From Luidia sarsii (lineage: Eukaryota; Echinodermata; Asteroidea; Paxillosida; Luidiidae): 64,000 bases of DNA. Each line of letters begins with the position of its first letter. Positions within the stretch are counted from its first letter, which is position 1. A program made the position numbers and the translations under genes. Shown here piece after piece: positions 21,901 through 31,727 of this stretch. Below the pieces are notes generated by a model, which was not told where the DNA came from, made no database searches, and saw only the letters and a program-made list of their open reading frames with translations. The stretch is from the NCBI GenBank assembly GCA_949987565.1, contig OX465110.1, forward strand, positions 3,613,678-3,677,677. Reading direction: 5' to 3'.

Positions 21901-24900
21901 CCGAGCCCGTCCCTGGGACGGTCGGCGGCGGGTCCCACTTGGCCGGGTCCCGGGTCGGGGTCCCGAGGACAGGCGGCAGACTCGGCGGGGGGCTCCCGCG
22001 GCTGGTCGGCGTCGCCTCTCGTCGCGGAACTTGCAGGCGGCGAGGGAAAGTCAAATATGTCCGTGTCGCTCACAAAGTCCCCCTCGTCGCCTTCACCTGG
22101 GAAGAGACAAAATTGCCGGTTGGGTTACGCCCTTTGGTGGAGGCAGGACCAGGTCTCCGAAGATAAATGCGTGACATTGGGCACACAGGCATCATTATCA
22201 ATGTGAATGCCTTTGGATCGACTGGTTTGATGCGGGAAGTCTGCGCTGAGATGTGCGTCATCCCTTTCGAGAGGGAGAACGGTCGTAGCACGCCACAAAA
22301 CGTATACTGACATTCAGCTTGGGATAAAACGGGGGGCGTGACATTCTTTGTCAATCATCCCATCAAACCTGTCCTCAATGTCCAGGGATCCAAAGGGATT
22401 CAGCATTTAAAACAAAAATAAAAAATTTGAAGGTCTGAATGGCGGTCCGGTGGAGGTACAATATTGAGAGTTTGCAGAGACACCATTGTAAGCCGTCTCT
22501 TTCGAGAAGAAGTACGGCTCCGAAACGAGCCGGCTACTCGTGAGTCGCTGGCCTTTCTTGTCAGAGCCGTACTCCTCTTTGCAAAAGGGGTGTCTAATTC
22601 ACAGTGTCTCCACAAACTTTCCGCCGTGCAAACCTTCTGACTCGGCTCATTAATGATAATAACACATAGCATTTATAAGGCGCTTAATACGGCTGTATAT
22701 AGGTGCATCATTGTGTGTCTACAAACTACAACATATGACATGATGTTTGTAATTCAATGAGGGTTTGCCCCCATGTTAGATCTATGATGCAACGCTGTAC
22801 CCGCCGCTATACAATATTCAAATCCGGCACACAACCTCGACCAGCTCAGTGGTTAAGAGTGGTTGAGACGTCTGCACTAGAAAGCGGGAGTGGCGGGTTC
22901 GAATGCCGCCGAGCTGCCTGAATTCGTTTTCACCAAGCACCGGGAAAAGTGCTTATCTCGTCGAGCAGGGCAAACCCTCATTGAATTACAAACTAGAACA
23001 TCAGCAAATACCAGAACTATGAACCAAAACTGTTTCAATGTGTGTATTGAACCACGACGCTAACAAATTGTCAAGAATACAAGGAAGGAGATGGCGTGCA
23101 CCTCCCTCGACCGACACACAGCCGATCTCGTGAGGCACTGCATGGCTCACCGTTGCCCGGTCCGGTCTCCCCCTTCCAGCTCGGGCTCTCCTCGTCCCAG
23201 GCTGTGGTCAGAATCGCCAGGAGTTTCTCCTGGCTAGGGGGCCCATTGAAGCTGGTCGCCATGAGCTGGTCCAGGCTGTCTGACTGGGAGTCCAGCAGAT
23301 CCACGGCCATCTGTGACTGGGGACCCTCGGCTATGATCTGCACACGGGACAATCAGTGTCAATCCCCCTTTCAGTCCACAATTTCGGTTTGGGGGTTTCC
23401 TCGGAGTCGTCGTCCAAAAATTCAAGCACGCCCGGGAACTTCAAGGAAGACGGAAATTTCGAAGAGGCAGCTTTGGGGAATGTCTGCAGTGACACCATAT
23501 CTACTCATCTCTTTCGAGCAAGAGCGCGGCTCTGAAATGCTATGCTTCCATTGCAGGCATGCAACTCTTGAATTGTAAAAAGAGAGGAAAATGTCCGAAT
23601 GAAACGAAGCCCTTACAGCGCGGGGTTTGGGGCCCGCTTAAGGGCCAGGGAAAATTTTGGATTCTAGATGCATTCTAGATGGTGCATTCTGAGCAGTTTG
23701 TGACAACTTATGACTTTAAGCTGAGTGACAGATTTTAACCTTTTTCAAGGTATACACCCAGAATTTTTTTTTTTTTACACAAAATGAAAAGTAAACATCA
23801 AAGTTTTTAACCTGATCTCAGCATGTGTTTTAAATAATAGTTAGGGGAGAAGAAATATCCAGATGCATTTTTTTTTTTTATGTTTTTTTTTTACGGCCGA
23901 ATGAAAAAAAAAACGGAAATCCGCGGATCCGCGGAAAAGTTGCATGACTGCATTGAGCAACCCTTCCCATTTGTTCTTGTTGAGGGCTTGGTCCCGATTT
24001 CACCCTCAACCTCTAGTCACACCAGAGGCCGAGTGAGACGGATTGGCATTGAAAAGACAGTTCTCTGGTAATCCTGGATATTCAAAGTGCAGTCTGTACT
24101 TTCTGACAGCATTCTCCTACATGCTCCCACTGACTGTGTTCCGACTTTGTTCCGGCCGCATTAGGGAGCACCGTCAGGAATGGGAGCCAATCATTTGAAC
24201 AGCATTTTGAAAATTCCTCATTTTGGCTGGTTCGGGGGCCCAATTTCAAAGAGGTGCTTAAGCGTAATTTAAAAAAAAAAAATTTTGGCAAAGAAAACTT
24301 TGGCTGGACCAGGACTTGAACCCAAAACCTCTGGACTAACGCACCAGTGCTCTTTCATCTGAGATATTATTGGTTGTTGAATCGCTTCTGACTGCATCGG
24401 AATGAAACGGTGTGGGGGTGTGATCCCTTCAGATAGAAGGCAGTTAAGTTCAAGTCCCGGTCCAGTCAGAGTTTTCTTTGCCAATTTTTCAAATTGTTCA
24501 AAAGTTCCCAGTCAGTTTTTCCTCGGTTTGTTTGATTTGAAAACAAGATTGCTACACTACATTTCATTTGGTGCTTACTACGTTCAACTTGTATTCACAT
24601 ATTGGGTGCTTAGCTTAGGATACGAGTGGATCTTTGGCTGTCCACCTGTTTTCATTGGGCGAGGATTCTCATGCTCAAGCAGATTTTGCTCCTTGGCCAA
24701 ATCTTTAGGCCTTTCTTAATATTCATGCAAAGTTTATGCACTGAGCCCAAAACGAGGCTATGGCCGCTAGATTTCCAAGATGGCGGGAAATTCAAGGGAC
24801 CTTACCGTTGTTCCTAAGATAACGTTCAGCAGCAGGGAACAACAATTAATCTCGGCAATCTAGCGCCCACGGCCTCGCTATCAGTTCGACGCATGAAATT

Positions 24901-27732
24901 TGCATAACATTTCAAGAAAGACCCGTGAAATCGGCCCCGGAACGAGTGTGAAGGTGCCCCTACCTGCTCCAGCACGGGCACTGGCAGCTTGTCGTTGACC
25001 TTGTCTGCGTAGACCAGCATCAGATGAATGACTTCGCATCCGTGATCGCCGGTGGCCATCTCCTCCCGCCGGTACCCGTCCCTGGCCGTCTTGCTCAGCA
25101 TCAGCCTGGTGAGTAGCCGGCGATAGTGCCGCTGGTAGGCGTTCAGCTCAGCCACCTTCTCGCTCTGTCCGAGAGGTCGTAACGGTGAAGGCGGGGTTAA
25201 AGGTCATCAACTTCCCCACTGCGGAGTTTTTCTCAGCAGCGGTTCGAGTAGCAGACTTCAAAGTCCAAAATTACCTTACGCTCATATGCTACTGCTGACA
25301 CTGATGATAATGCAACCCACTAAGGGGCCACCAGCACTGGATGAATGGGATGGGGACTGGGTAAGCCTTGTCCGAACGATAACACATTGGGTGGTGGGTC
25401 GTAAAGGAACACCCGCAGGGCATGGGAGCGGGACTAGACCCACTCATTTTTAAGGCTAAACTCAATCGGGTGAGCCTAGAATTGAGTCCCAAGGTGCTAA
25501 AATTGTGTCCAAAAGACAAATTTTGTCAGTCGGGCTAACCCATTCGAGGTAAGTCTCGAAGTTAGTCCCTCGTATGAACTTATCCTACCAGGGGTGGATT
25601 TCACAAAGTCTTACGGTGCATCGTAACTCAGCTTACAACGGATAACCCATAGTAAGTTGTGATAGGTGGTATAGTTTCTGTCCATCGCTAATTGGCATTT
25701 TTTTGTGGGGGGTTCTATTTTTTATAACTTGAATTCATGGACCTGATGAACACATCGCTAAAGATGAAAAGCGGCCCAAAGCATTACACTTGAAGCATGA
25801 AGCATAATTAAAAGGGTGGAGCAAAAGTAACGACTGCATAAAATAAACATGATTCATTCGGTGGTCTTGCGACTCGACTGAGCGTATGCCATGGTGAGTT
25901 TGGTGAAATCGACCGGTTGTCAGTTGCACTGATTTGCGTTTAAGCGCTATCCGCTTATTCCGCTACCACCGGCGAGGAAATGAATTAGGCCAGCTTACCA
26001 CGCCTGACGTCCTGAGCTCCGACTTGGGAAAGAACTCGTTGAGCGAGGAGAAGACGTCGGCATAGTCCAGTCTTTGCTGGAAAAGCTTATCCAACATGAT
26101 CTGCCAACCCCAAATAAAGAAAAAAAAACGTCAACTGGACCAATGGTGGGTTCCAAAGGACCTCATAAATATAACATGATGTTTGCGTCGATGAGAATGT
26201 AATTCAATGAGGTTTGTTGCCCTTGCTCGACGTGATAAATACTGAATGCTCAGTGCTTTGCCCGGTGCCTGATCAAAACATTTCAGGCAGCTCGGGCGGG
26301 ATTCGAACCCGCGACTCCCGAATTCTAGCACGGACGTCTTAACCACTGGACCACCGAGCTTGTCTCGGTCGTGTGGTGGATTCGAATCATGTATAGCGGC
26401 GGGTACCGCGTTGCATCATACATACAACATGATGTTTGCGTCGATGAGAATGTAATTCAATGAGGTTTTTTGCCCTTGCTTGACGTGATAAACACTGAAT
26501 GCTCATTAGTTCAACAAAAACAAAGGAAAAACTTACAGGGGAAATCCCCCCACCCCCCACCCCCCCCCGCCCCCGTTCGAATCCCGATTAAGCTGCCTGT
26601 GTGTATTCATCAGGCAAAAGTTGAGGCCGTCCAGCTGGATCCTTTGTCTGCTGCAGTGCAGGAATGTTTGCGGTCAAAGGGTAGCACACACACCCTCAGA
26701 GTCGTGTCGCACAGCCGACGCTCCATTGGACTACACACAAAAGGCCAATCTTTGAGGGCCGATACTCCCGTGACAAAAGCCACGCAGACTTCCTATTGCG
26801 TCACATGTGCCTCTTATTGATTTATTCTGCAGGTTTGTTGTTTGATTGCTTAGCGAGCTTTTGAAATGGCACTGTGCCGGCCATTGGCACTAAAATAATC
26901 CCGCCGTCAAGAGGTTAATGGAGTTACATTCTCCCCGGTGCAAGATCATCTCATAATGTAAGGACGGTCCACAGGGGTGCCGGTGCCAGCTACCCTCACC
27001 TCTACTTTAAGGCCCGTGGTCAGTTTGACGTAGTGCTTCCTGGTCACCACGTCCGGTGCCATCTCGTGGACGATGCCGAGCAAGTTGAGGGCGCTCTCAT
27101 ACTCGGCGACGCTCTTGTGCCGGACGATGGCCTGGGCGGTGGCCAGCACGACGCGGAGGTTGGGAACGTTGAGCTCGGCGAAGGCACCGTTGCCGCGGTG
27201 ACGGACCACGACTAGACAGAGAACGAGCAACAGGTAGCACGGTCGGGTGTTACTGACAAACAACAAATATTATGGATCTAAATCCAGAGACTCCGCCATC
27301 CTATCTTAAAGGAAATCAGGAATACTTCTGCTAAAAAAGAGGAATCCCAGAGCAATGTACATAGGAATACATTCATGTATTTCCAAGCCAAAAATCGGAA
27401 TCTGTTGTCAAGAGCTTGTAAAAAGTCAGACATTCTTACCAAAAAAAGAGGAATGATTCCTACAAAATGGTAAATGGTTGGCAGCTTTGCTAATCTATGT
27501 TATGTCAAAAAATAGGAGGGCCCGACGTCCTCCTAATTTTTGACATCTGCATTTCTGGTCATTTTTAGTCGGTAAGCAGTTTGCAACATTTTCCCAGAAT
27601 TATTAACCTTCCATGTTACAGAACAATGCACGCTCCTTTGTTCTTACCTGATATGACATCATCCATGTAGTTTTTGCAAGCATAGTCTAAAATCAGCTCC
27701 TCTACCATCTGACAGTCTTGTACAATATCCAT
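15947..27732 (-). CDS. TINF2: TIN2-like shelterin protein, 11 coding exons, 948 aa
   Basis: Coding exons on the minus strand are 27732-27648, 27211-27000, 26100-25999, 25164-24964, 23337-23151, 22096-20713, 19552-19345, 18627-18480, 17981-17839, 17062-16931 and 15991-15947. All junctions are GT-AG and every phase closes, giving 948 residues. The start ATG has a good context (CAAGATGG) and an in-frame TAG three codons upstream. Residues ~70-200 align by eye with vertebrate TIN2: APDVVTRKHYVKLTTGLKVE against [20 protein letters not shown], then SSLNEFFPKSE against KALNHHFPESG. TIN2 bridges TRF1/TRF2 and TPP1 at telomeres. Residues ~264-724 (one 1,384-bp exon) are Pro/Ser-rich and probably disordered. 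LVLAP at 552-556 resembles the F/Y-x-L-x-P TRFH-docking motif but has L in the first position. An acidic VLSDSDSEES stretch follows, and the C-terminus is basic. It is about twice the human length. Family assignment is by remembered similarity only. Confidence 0.72.
16020..16420. mobile_element. Diverged Penelope-type repeat arms in TIN2-like intron 10
   Basis: AAGGGCTCGACATTAAGATC with CCTTTCTCAAAGG (~16,098-16,140) and AGAGGGCCTGACTTGTTGCATCCTAGCAGG with CTTCTCAAAGG (~16,333-16,378) are eroded versions of the GAAACGTCAGGCC repeat. Cleaner copies are at 46,500 and 60,680. Confidence 0.55.
16494..16680. mobile_element. Short TIR element, pogo/Tigger-like MITE
   Basis: The left end CAGTGGGACGTCGCTATAAC pairs with the right end, whose complement is CAGAGGAACGTCACTATAAC. 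Both ends are flanked by TA (GTA|CAGTGG...CTCTG|TATTG), as expected for Tc1/mariner-type insertion. At ~185 bp it has no coding capacity. The CAGTNGAACNTCGNTATAAC style is that of pogo/Tigger-related MITEs. It lies in TIN2-like intron 10. Confidence 0.65.
17155..17265. mobile_element. Penelope-type foldback arms in TIN2-like intron 9
   Basis: AGGGCCTGACGTTTCGATCC and, inverted, ATTGAAACGTCAGGTTCTCC flank a short CTTTCTCACAGGCAGAAGG centre. A further single arm lies at 17,755-17,805. The unit is the GATCGAAACGTCAGGCCC repeat found throughout the window, and is non-coding. Confidence 0.65.
17490..17680 (+). mobile_element. tRNA-derived SINE (family B)
   Basis: GGGCTGGATACCTCAGATGG is a box-A-type region, and CCAGGGTTCAAATCCCGGGC is a good T-arm with box B. 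The tail TTTTCTTTGCCATTTTT is shared with the other copies. It lies in TIN2-like intron 9, antisense to the gene. Confidence 0.75.
18640..19130. repeat. ~85-bp tandem duplication and CCAACA-rich repeat in TIN2-like intron 7
   Basis: CTCCAACACCTGACCAGAAA followed by ATGA(T/C)CAAGAGCT(T/C)GTGG and CACCCA(C/T)GAAAGCAGTGT occurs at ~18,747 and ~18,829, and its start recurs at ~18,916. On both sides are TTGTTGGATTGGGTACC and, inverted or diverged, GTTGGATTTTGCTGGGTTAGG. The whole may be a degenerate foldback element enlarged by local tandem duplication. Confidence 0.6.
19820..20396. repeat. 43-bp minisatellite, ~13 units, in TIN2-like intron 6
   Basis: TTTGTTCAGACATAGAGGGT followed by GGTATTTTGAAAAAAAGGAACTC repeats from 19,822 to 20,394 with 42-45 bp periodicity. 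Length varies mainly in the A-run. Units near 20,298 and 20,341 share CATCTAGGG in place of CATAGAGGG, which suggests local unit spread. Short frames through it are artefacts. Confidence 0.93.
22735..22995 (+). mobile_element. tRNA-derived SINE (family A)
   Basis: GACCAGCTCAGTGGTTAAG is a tRNA D-arm/box-A region, and GGCGGGTTCGAATGCCGCC a T-arm with box B. The 3' part GCACCGGGAAAAGTGCTTAT, GAGCAGGGCAAACCCTCATTG recurs in all family A copies. It lies in TIN2-like intron 5. Confidence 0.8.
23338..24963. other. TIN2-like intron 4: no exon, SINE B and repeat fragments
   Basis: The interval between exons at 24,964 and 23,337 contains a GACACCA...CTCTTTCGAGCAAGAGCGCG fragment of the foldback family (~23,490), poly-A/T runs near 23,765 and 23,870, and an antisense family B SINE (24,285-24,485; GGACCAGGACTTGAACCC). 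I find nothing with coding character. Confidence 0.55.
26168..26515 (-). mobile_element. tRNA-derived SINE (family A), with a second tail copy
   Basis: On the minus strand, AGCTCGGTGGTCCAGTGG and GCGGGTTCGAATCCCGCC form D-arm and T-arm regions, and AGCTCGG pairs with CCGAGCT as an acceptor stem, so the tRNA ancestry is clear. The tail (CACTGAATGCTCAGTGC, TTCAATGAGG, GACGCAAACATCATG) appears twice, at 26,175-26,260 and 26,430-26,505. This suggests two nested or adjacent insertions. It lies in TIN2-like intron 2. Confidence 0.8.
27500..27600. mobile_element. Penelope-type repeat arm in TIN2-like intron 1
   Basis: AGGAGGGCCCGACGTCCTCC is a collapsed centre of the GAAACGTCAGGCC foldback. It is followed by the usual outer part, GCATTTCTGGTCATTTTTAG and TAAGCAGTTTGCAACATTTT. 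Confidence 0.6.
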
Positions 27733-28307
27733 CTTGATAGACTAATAATAATAATAATAGTACTGTCTCGGGCACTGCTGTGCTTCCAACTTCTCCCGGT
27801 ATCACCTCTGAAATAAGTAAGAACCAAAAACAGGGCTTGGTCTAATTTGTAAGGGTCACTCACACGCTTAAGATTTGAATTACTTCACCAGATCAGATTT
27901 CCATTGAAGTACAAACCAATCGTTCCTTATTTATTGCGGGATCAACCCAGAGAATCACATTATTTGGATAACAGCCATCTTTGATTATATCCCAGCATCC
28001 TTTGCTGTGTTTACATTTACTGAAGTCTTCGTACGCAGGCGTCTGTCCCGTTATAAATTCACAATAATTATCAGCTTAGGCTTGAAACAATACTAAGGCT
28101 AGTACTACTCACTACTACTTCCTCTTGTTCGTGAGTACGAGGCAAGCACCAATAAGAGGTGCTACTGCTGCTATTAAGTATTATATTATATGGATTTTTA
28201 ATTTCTAAAAAAAGCCAATTGTAACTAGTGTAAGGGTCCAAGTTACTCAGACTAAGAAAAAACACACAAAAAGCCCAATTTCTGGAGAACTTTAAAAAAA
28301 CTGCAGT

Positions 28308-28478
28308 GGCTGTTGTTACGGCAGTCGTCCGTGTGGTTCCCTGACTTGATTGTATTTCGTCAGCATTGCAGGCTGGTTGAACCAGTCTATTAGCTGATAG
28401 TCTGGTTCCAAGAGCTAAACATCCTGACAAATACTGTGAAGTCAGGGAACCACATGGACGACTGCCGTAACAACAGCC
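28308..28478. mobile_element. Foldback element with ~40-bp terminal inverted repeats
   Basis: 28,308-28,347 (GGCTGTTGTTACGGCAGTCG...) and 28,439-28,478 (...CGACTGCCGTAACAACAGCC) are inverted copies with one or two mismatches around a ~91-bp loop. It is too small to code. It is a MITE-like or snap-back element between the TIN2-like and LDHD genes. Confidence 0.8.
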
Positions 28479-28712
28479 TACCACTGCGGGAAAAAAACCA
28501 CCGGTTTTTATACACATACTGTCATACTGTCAAGACACTGATACAGTCAGTGCGCAAGTAAAGTCAGCTTTTTTCAAATCGTTATTGTGCTTTTTTCTTG
28601 TTGTCCATAAATCATAAAATGGAGTCACCCACCAATATCAAGTTTTCTTTCTTTATTTGAGTTTGATAAATATTTACAACTAACTACTGACTACCAATAC
28701 TCAATAGTGGCA

Positions 28713-28803
28713 ATACTACTAGTACTAGTACTACTACTGCTACTAGTACTAGTAGTAGTACTACTACTAGTACTAGTAGTAGTACTAGTAGTAGTAGTAG
28801 TAC
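28713..28803. repeat. Second palindromic TAC/TAG microsatellite next to a MITE end
   Basis: The tract matches the 14,101-14,217 tract in composition. Directly after it, GGCTGAGTAACTTGGACCCG and ACAAGTCACCC match one end of the 102-bp MITE at 39,368-39,469. The 14-kb tract also has such an end within ~220 bp. Confidence 0.85.
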
Positions 28804-28859
28804 CTTAGGCTGAGTAACTTGGACCCGACAAGTCACCCTTTTTTATCGAATTTTGAAAT

Positions 28860-31240
28860 TTTGAGTTTTTGAGTTACTAGTATAGTACCTACACCATCAA
28901 AAGGTGGAAAAAACCTTAAAATTAATACTAAGTTAATTACTACTAGACCACCAATTGTTAACACTGTTTGTGTTATGTAGACCATTAGTCATTACTACAT
29001 TAGATCATGGAGGAATAAGATTCCTCCATGATTAGATCATGGAGGAATAAGTCCATGATTAGATTGAGGTGTAGACAATCACATTTATTGTCAATGTCAA
29101 TATTTAAATTTTAAGGGTTTTACTTTTTTTAGTAAAAACGTTCCCTTCTTTAAGCCGAAGTTAGTTGGTATTTGGTGGTCAGTTTGAATAGAGAAAGTTA
29201 TTATGAAGCTGGGATTTACAAATTTATGAACACAAAGTCACAATGACAATCAAAATTGACTTTTTCAGTCGAGCATGAGACAATAAATTAATAATCCATA
29301 TTAAATTAATAATAAATTGTGTGCCGTTTACTCTGTTAAACACAAGGATACGCACCATTTAACGACAGTGAACGTCGATCCAACGAAAAATGACGGGCGG
29401 TAAGGATAAAACTACACTAAAAACGATAATCCGACCTAAACAATGAAACGTGAAAGTGTAAACAACGGCTTCGCAAACACCGCGCGCCTATTAATGCAGA
29501 ATGATATGTACATAGCGCCCTCATACGTCAACCAATGGCCAGTGGGTGTGGAAGGGGCTTCCCCTGCCACCCATTTTTAAAAAAATTACCAAGACAGCGA
29601 GGACCCTGGGGGGGGGGGGGTTCACACTAGACGAAATCCCCGGGGATTTCTCGAAAATTCCCTTGGGATTTCGGTCGGGCTATTCACACTACGGAAGAAA
29701 TCCCAGGGTATAAGCTTTTCCCCGGGGATTTTTTTTACCCCCTGCTCGGGAGTAGGGTAGAAGGAGAAAACCCCGGGGATTTACGATTTCCGCTCGGGGA
29801 AATAGGGTCCCACGAATGGGTCCAAATGGGTCCAGTGTGAATGGCTGCGGGGGTGTTGGTGGGGTAAAATATCCCCGTGAATTCCCCGGGGATTTAATCC
29901 CAGGGGATTCGCCCTGTAGTTTGAAAAGGGCTAAACGGAGAATATCGACAGAGACCCATTTTGCTACACATTGACGGTAACATTCACGACAAATGAAAAA
30001 GTATTTGTTCTATATAATTAGTTTTTTATTCATGATAATTTTCAGATTTGTATTATAATACAGAATTAAATAATTGGAAATGTAAACTTTTATTAAACTG
30101 ATTTTGAAACGAGTAGAAATGTCAAAGGTTTCACATGATAGCGAATACCTAATTGTCAGCAATGATTGTTTTCACATTATATAATTATGAGTAAATTCAA
30201 TCCATTTTAAATTAATATCATTGAAGAATCATTTTGAAGGCAAATTGGAACCAATATGTTTTACGTAATAAAACGTTTCATACCCACTCATTTCTGGGTG
30301 CCTCATGGGATAGTTATCCCATTATTTACTGTTACACAATGTAGTAGCTGTGATATCTGTGACATGTTCCCCTTGAATGAGTGAACCACATTCCTTTCAA
30401 AAGCTTAAAATGCTTCCACCACACCATTAATTCCAAAACGGCTAAAAATGCAATCAGACAGCTGATCAAGGCCACAAAGATAAATAACTTTATTCAACCT
30501 AGAATGGAAAATATGTTGTAAAAATTTGCTCAACGAATTCATTTGGCGCAATAAGAAAAAAATAGTTGTGCTATTTTTCTGTGAAAATTAATTTTCAGTT
30601 GGAAAATATCTTTGAAATTTTTGACACAAAATCCTTGGCCTGGGTGATATTTTACAAGCTCGTTTCAATATACGTTACAATGGTCATTCTGCTAGTCTCT
30701 AATTCAGAACCTTGCGGTGAACTTTGATTGATTTGAACTGTTAATTTTGGTGCTCTTATTGTTAATGAAAAGTGCATAATTACAGCGCCCTCTGTTGCTT
30801 GCAGCAAGCTCTTACCACTTAGCAACCAAGTATTCCATTGTTTTCTTATTGGCACCTCACTCAACATAAAACACACACACGTACTCATATATACCCATTT
30901 TTGCATCCTTTTGGAGACATTGCTTTGTTCTCATGCACTTTACAATCGTGTGAGAAACAATGTTTTTAAAATGCTCCCAAAGTCACTTTCCTGGGTAGAA
31001 ATTTGAACCGTATGTCCCGTTTCTGAGTTATAATTTCCAAATACCAGTTTCATGAAAACCTTGTGGAGACCTATACACCTTTACAATTTCCCCGTGGAGA
31101 TCTATTCAACCTATTGGACTAGGTCTCCATGAGGCACTAGATTCGCGCCCAGCTGTACATGTATATGAATAGTGCTCGGGTTTACAGGAATCTGCACGAA
31201 CTCACAGGAGCCAAGTATGCTGCCAGTAGCGTAGTGGATA
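28860..31240. other. Intergenic region between TIN2-like gene and LDHD copy 1
   Basis: No exon is supported. 28,995-29,060 holds a short direct/inverted repeat (AGATCATGGAGGAATAAG). 29,330-29,520 is CpG-richer and could contain the TIN2-like promoter. 29,615-29,930 is a G/C-rich repeat with AATCCCCGGGGATTT-type palindromes and GTGTGAA words on both sides, probably another foldback element. 30,000-31,240 is AT-rich and featureless apart from one AGAGGGCGCT complement near 30,784. Confidence 0.5.
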
Positions 31241-31244
31241 AGAT

Positions 31245-31570
31245 TTGGAGGTTTGCATGGTGGAAATATCAAGTAGGAGGTTTGCTATGACACCAAGTAT
31301 ATAGGCCTACATCATCTCTTAAGAGAAGGAGTATGGCTCTGAAAAGAGCCATACTCCTTCTCTTAAGAGATCATCTCCTAAGAGAAGGAGTATAGCTCTA
31401 AAAAGAGCTCTGAAAAGAGCAATACTCCTTCTCTTAAGAGATGATCTCTTAAGAGAAGGAGTATAGCTCTAAAAAGAGCTCTGAAAAGAGCCATACTCCT
31501 TCTCTTAAGAGATGATCTCTTAATAAGAGAAGGAGTATGGCTCTAAAAAGAGCTCTGAATAGTGCTCGCA
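31245..31570. mobile_element. Tandem run of nested hairpins (foldback family)
   Basis: After the GGTTTGC(T/G)ATGACACCAAGTAT end, the unit ATCTCTTAAGAGAAGGAGTA with TGGCTCTGAAAAGAGCCA and its complement is repeated about four times in head-to-head succession (31,311-31,556). Each palindrome could extrude. The same element as a single, uncomplicated hairpin is at 33,920-34,065. Confidence 0.8.
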
Positions 31571-31727
31571 TTGAAGAGTGAAATACACCATTGTTTCGTT
31601 TTGCATCGTTCAGCAATCAATCCTTTCTTCTTCAAACTCTTTGTTTATATCGGAGTAATAGCATGGTGACTCCCATAACCTCTGGGGACTGTTGGACGGA
31701 CGACCACCTCCACCTGCCTGCCTCGTC

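Noticed and set aside
21444..22206. Long plus-strand frames opposite TIN2-like exon 6
   Set aside because: They are shadows of the GC-rich minus-strand exon, which has consistent splice phases and continues into homologous exons.
26270..26362. Functional tRNA gene
   Set aside because: Acceptor stem and T-arm are recognisable, but the anticodon arm is not canonical and the same head is attached to a common tail in many copies, so it is a tRNA-derived SINE.
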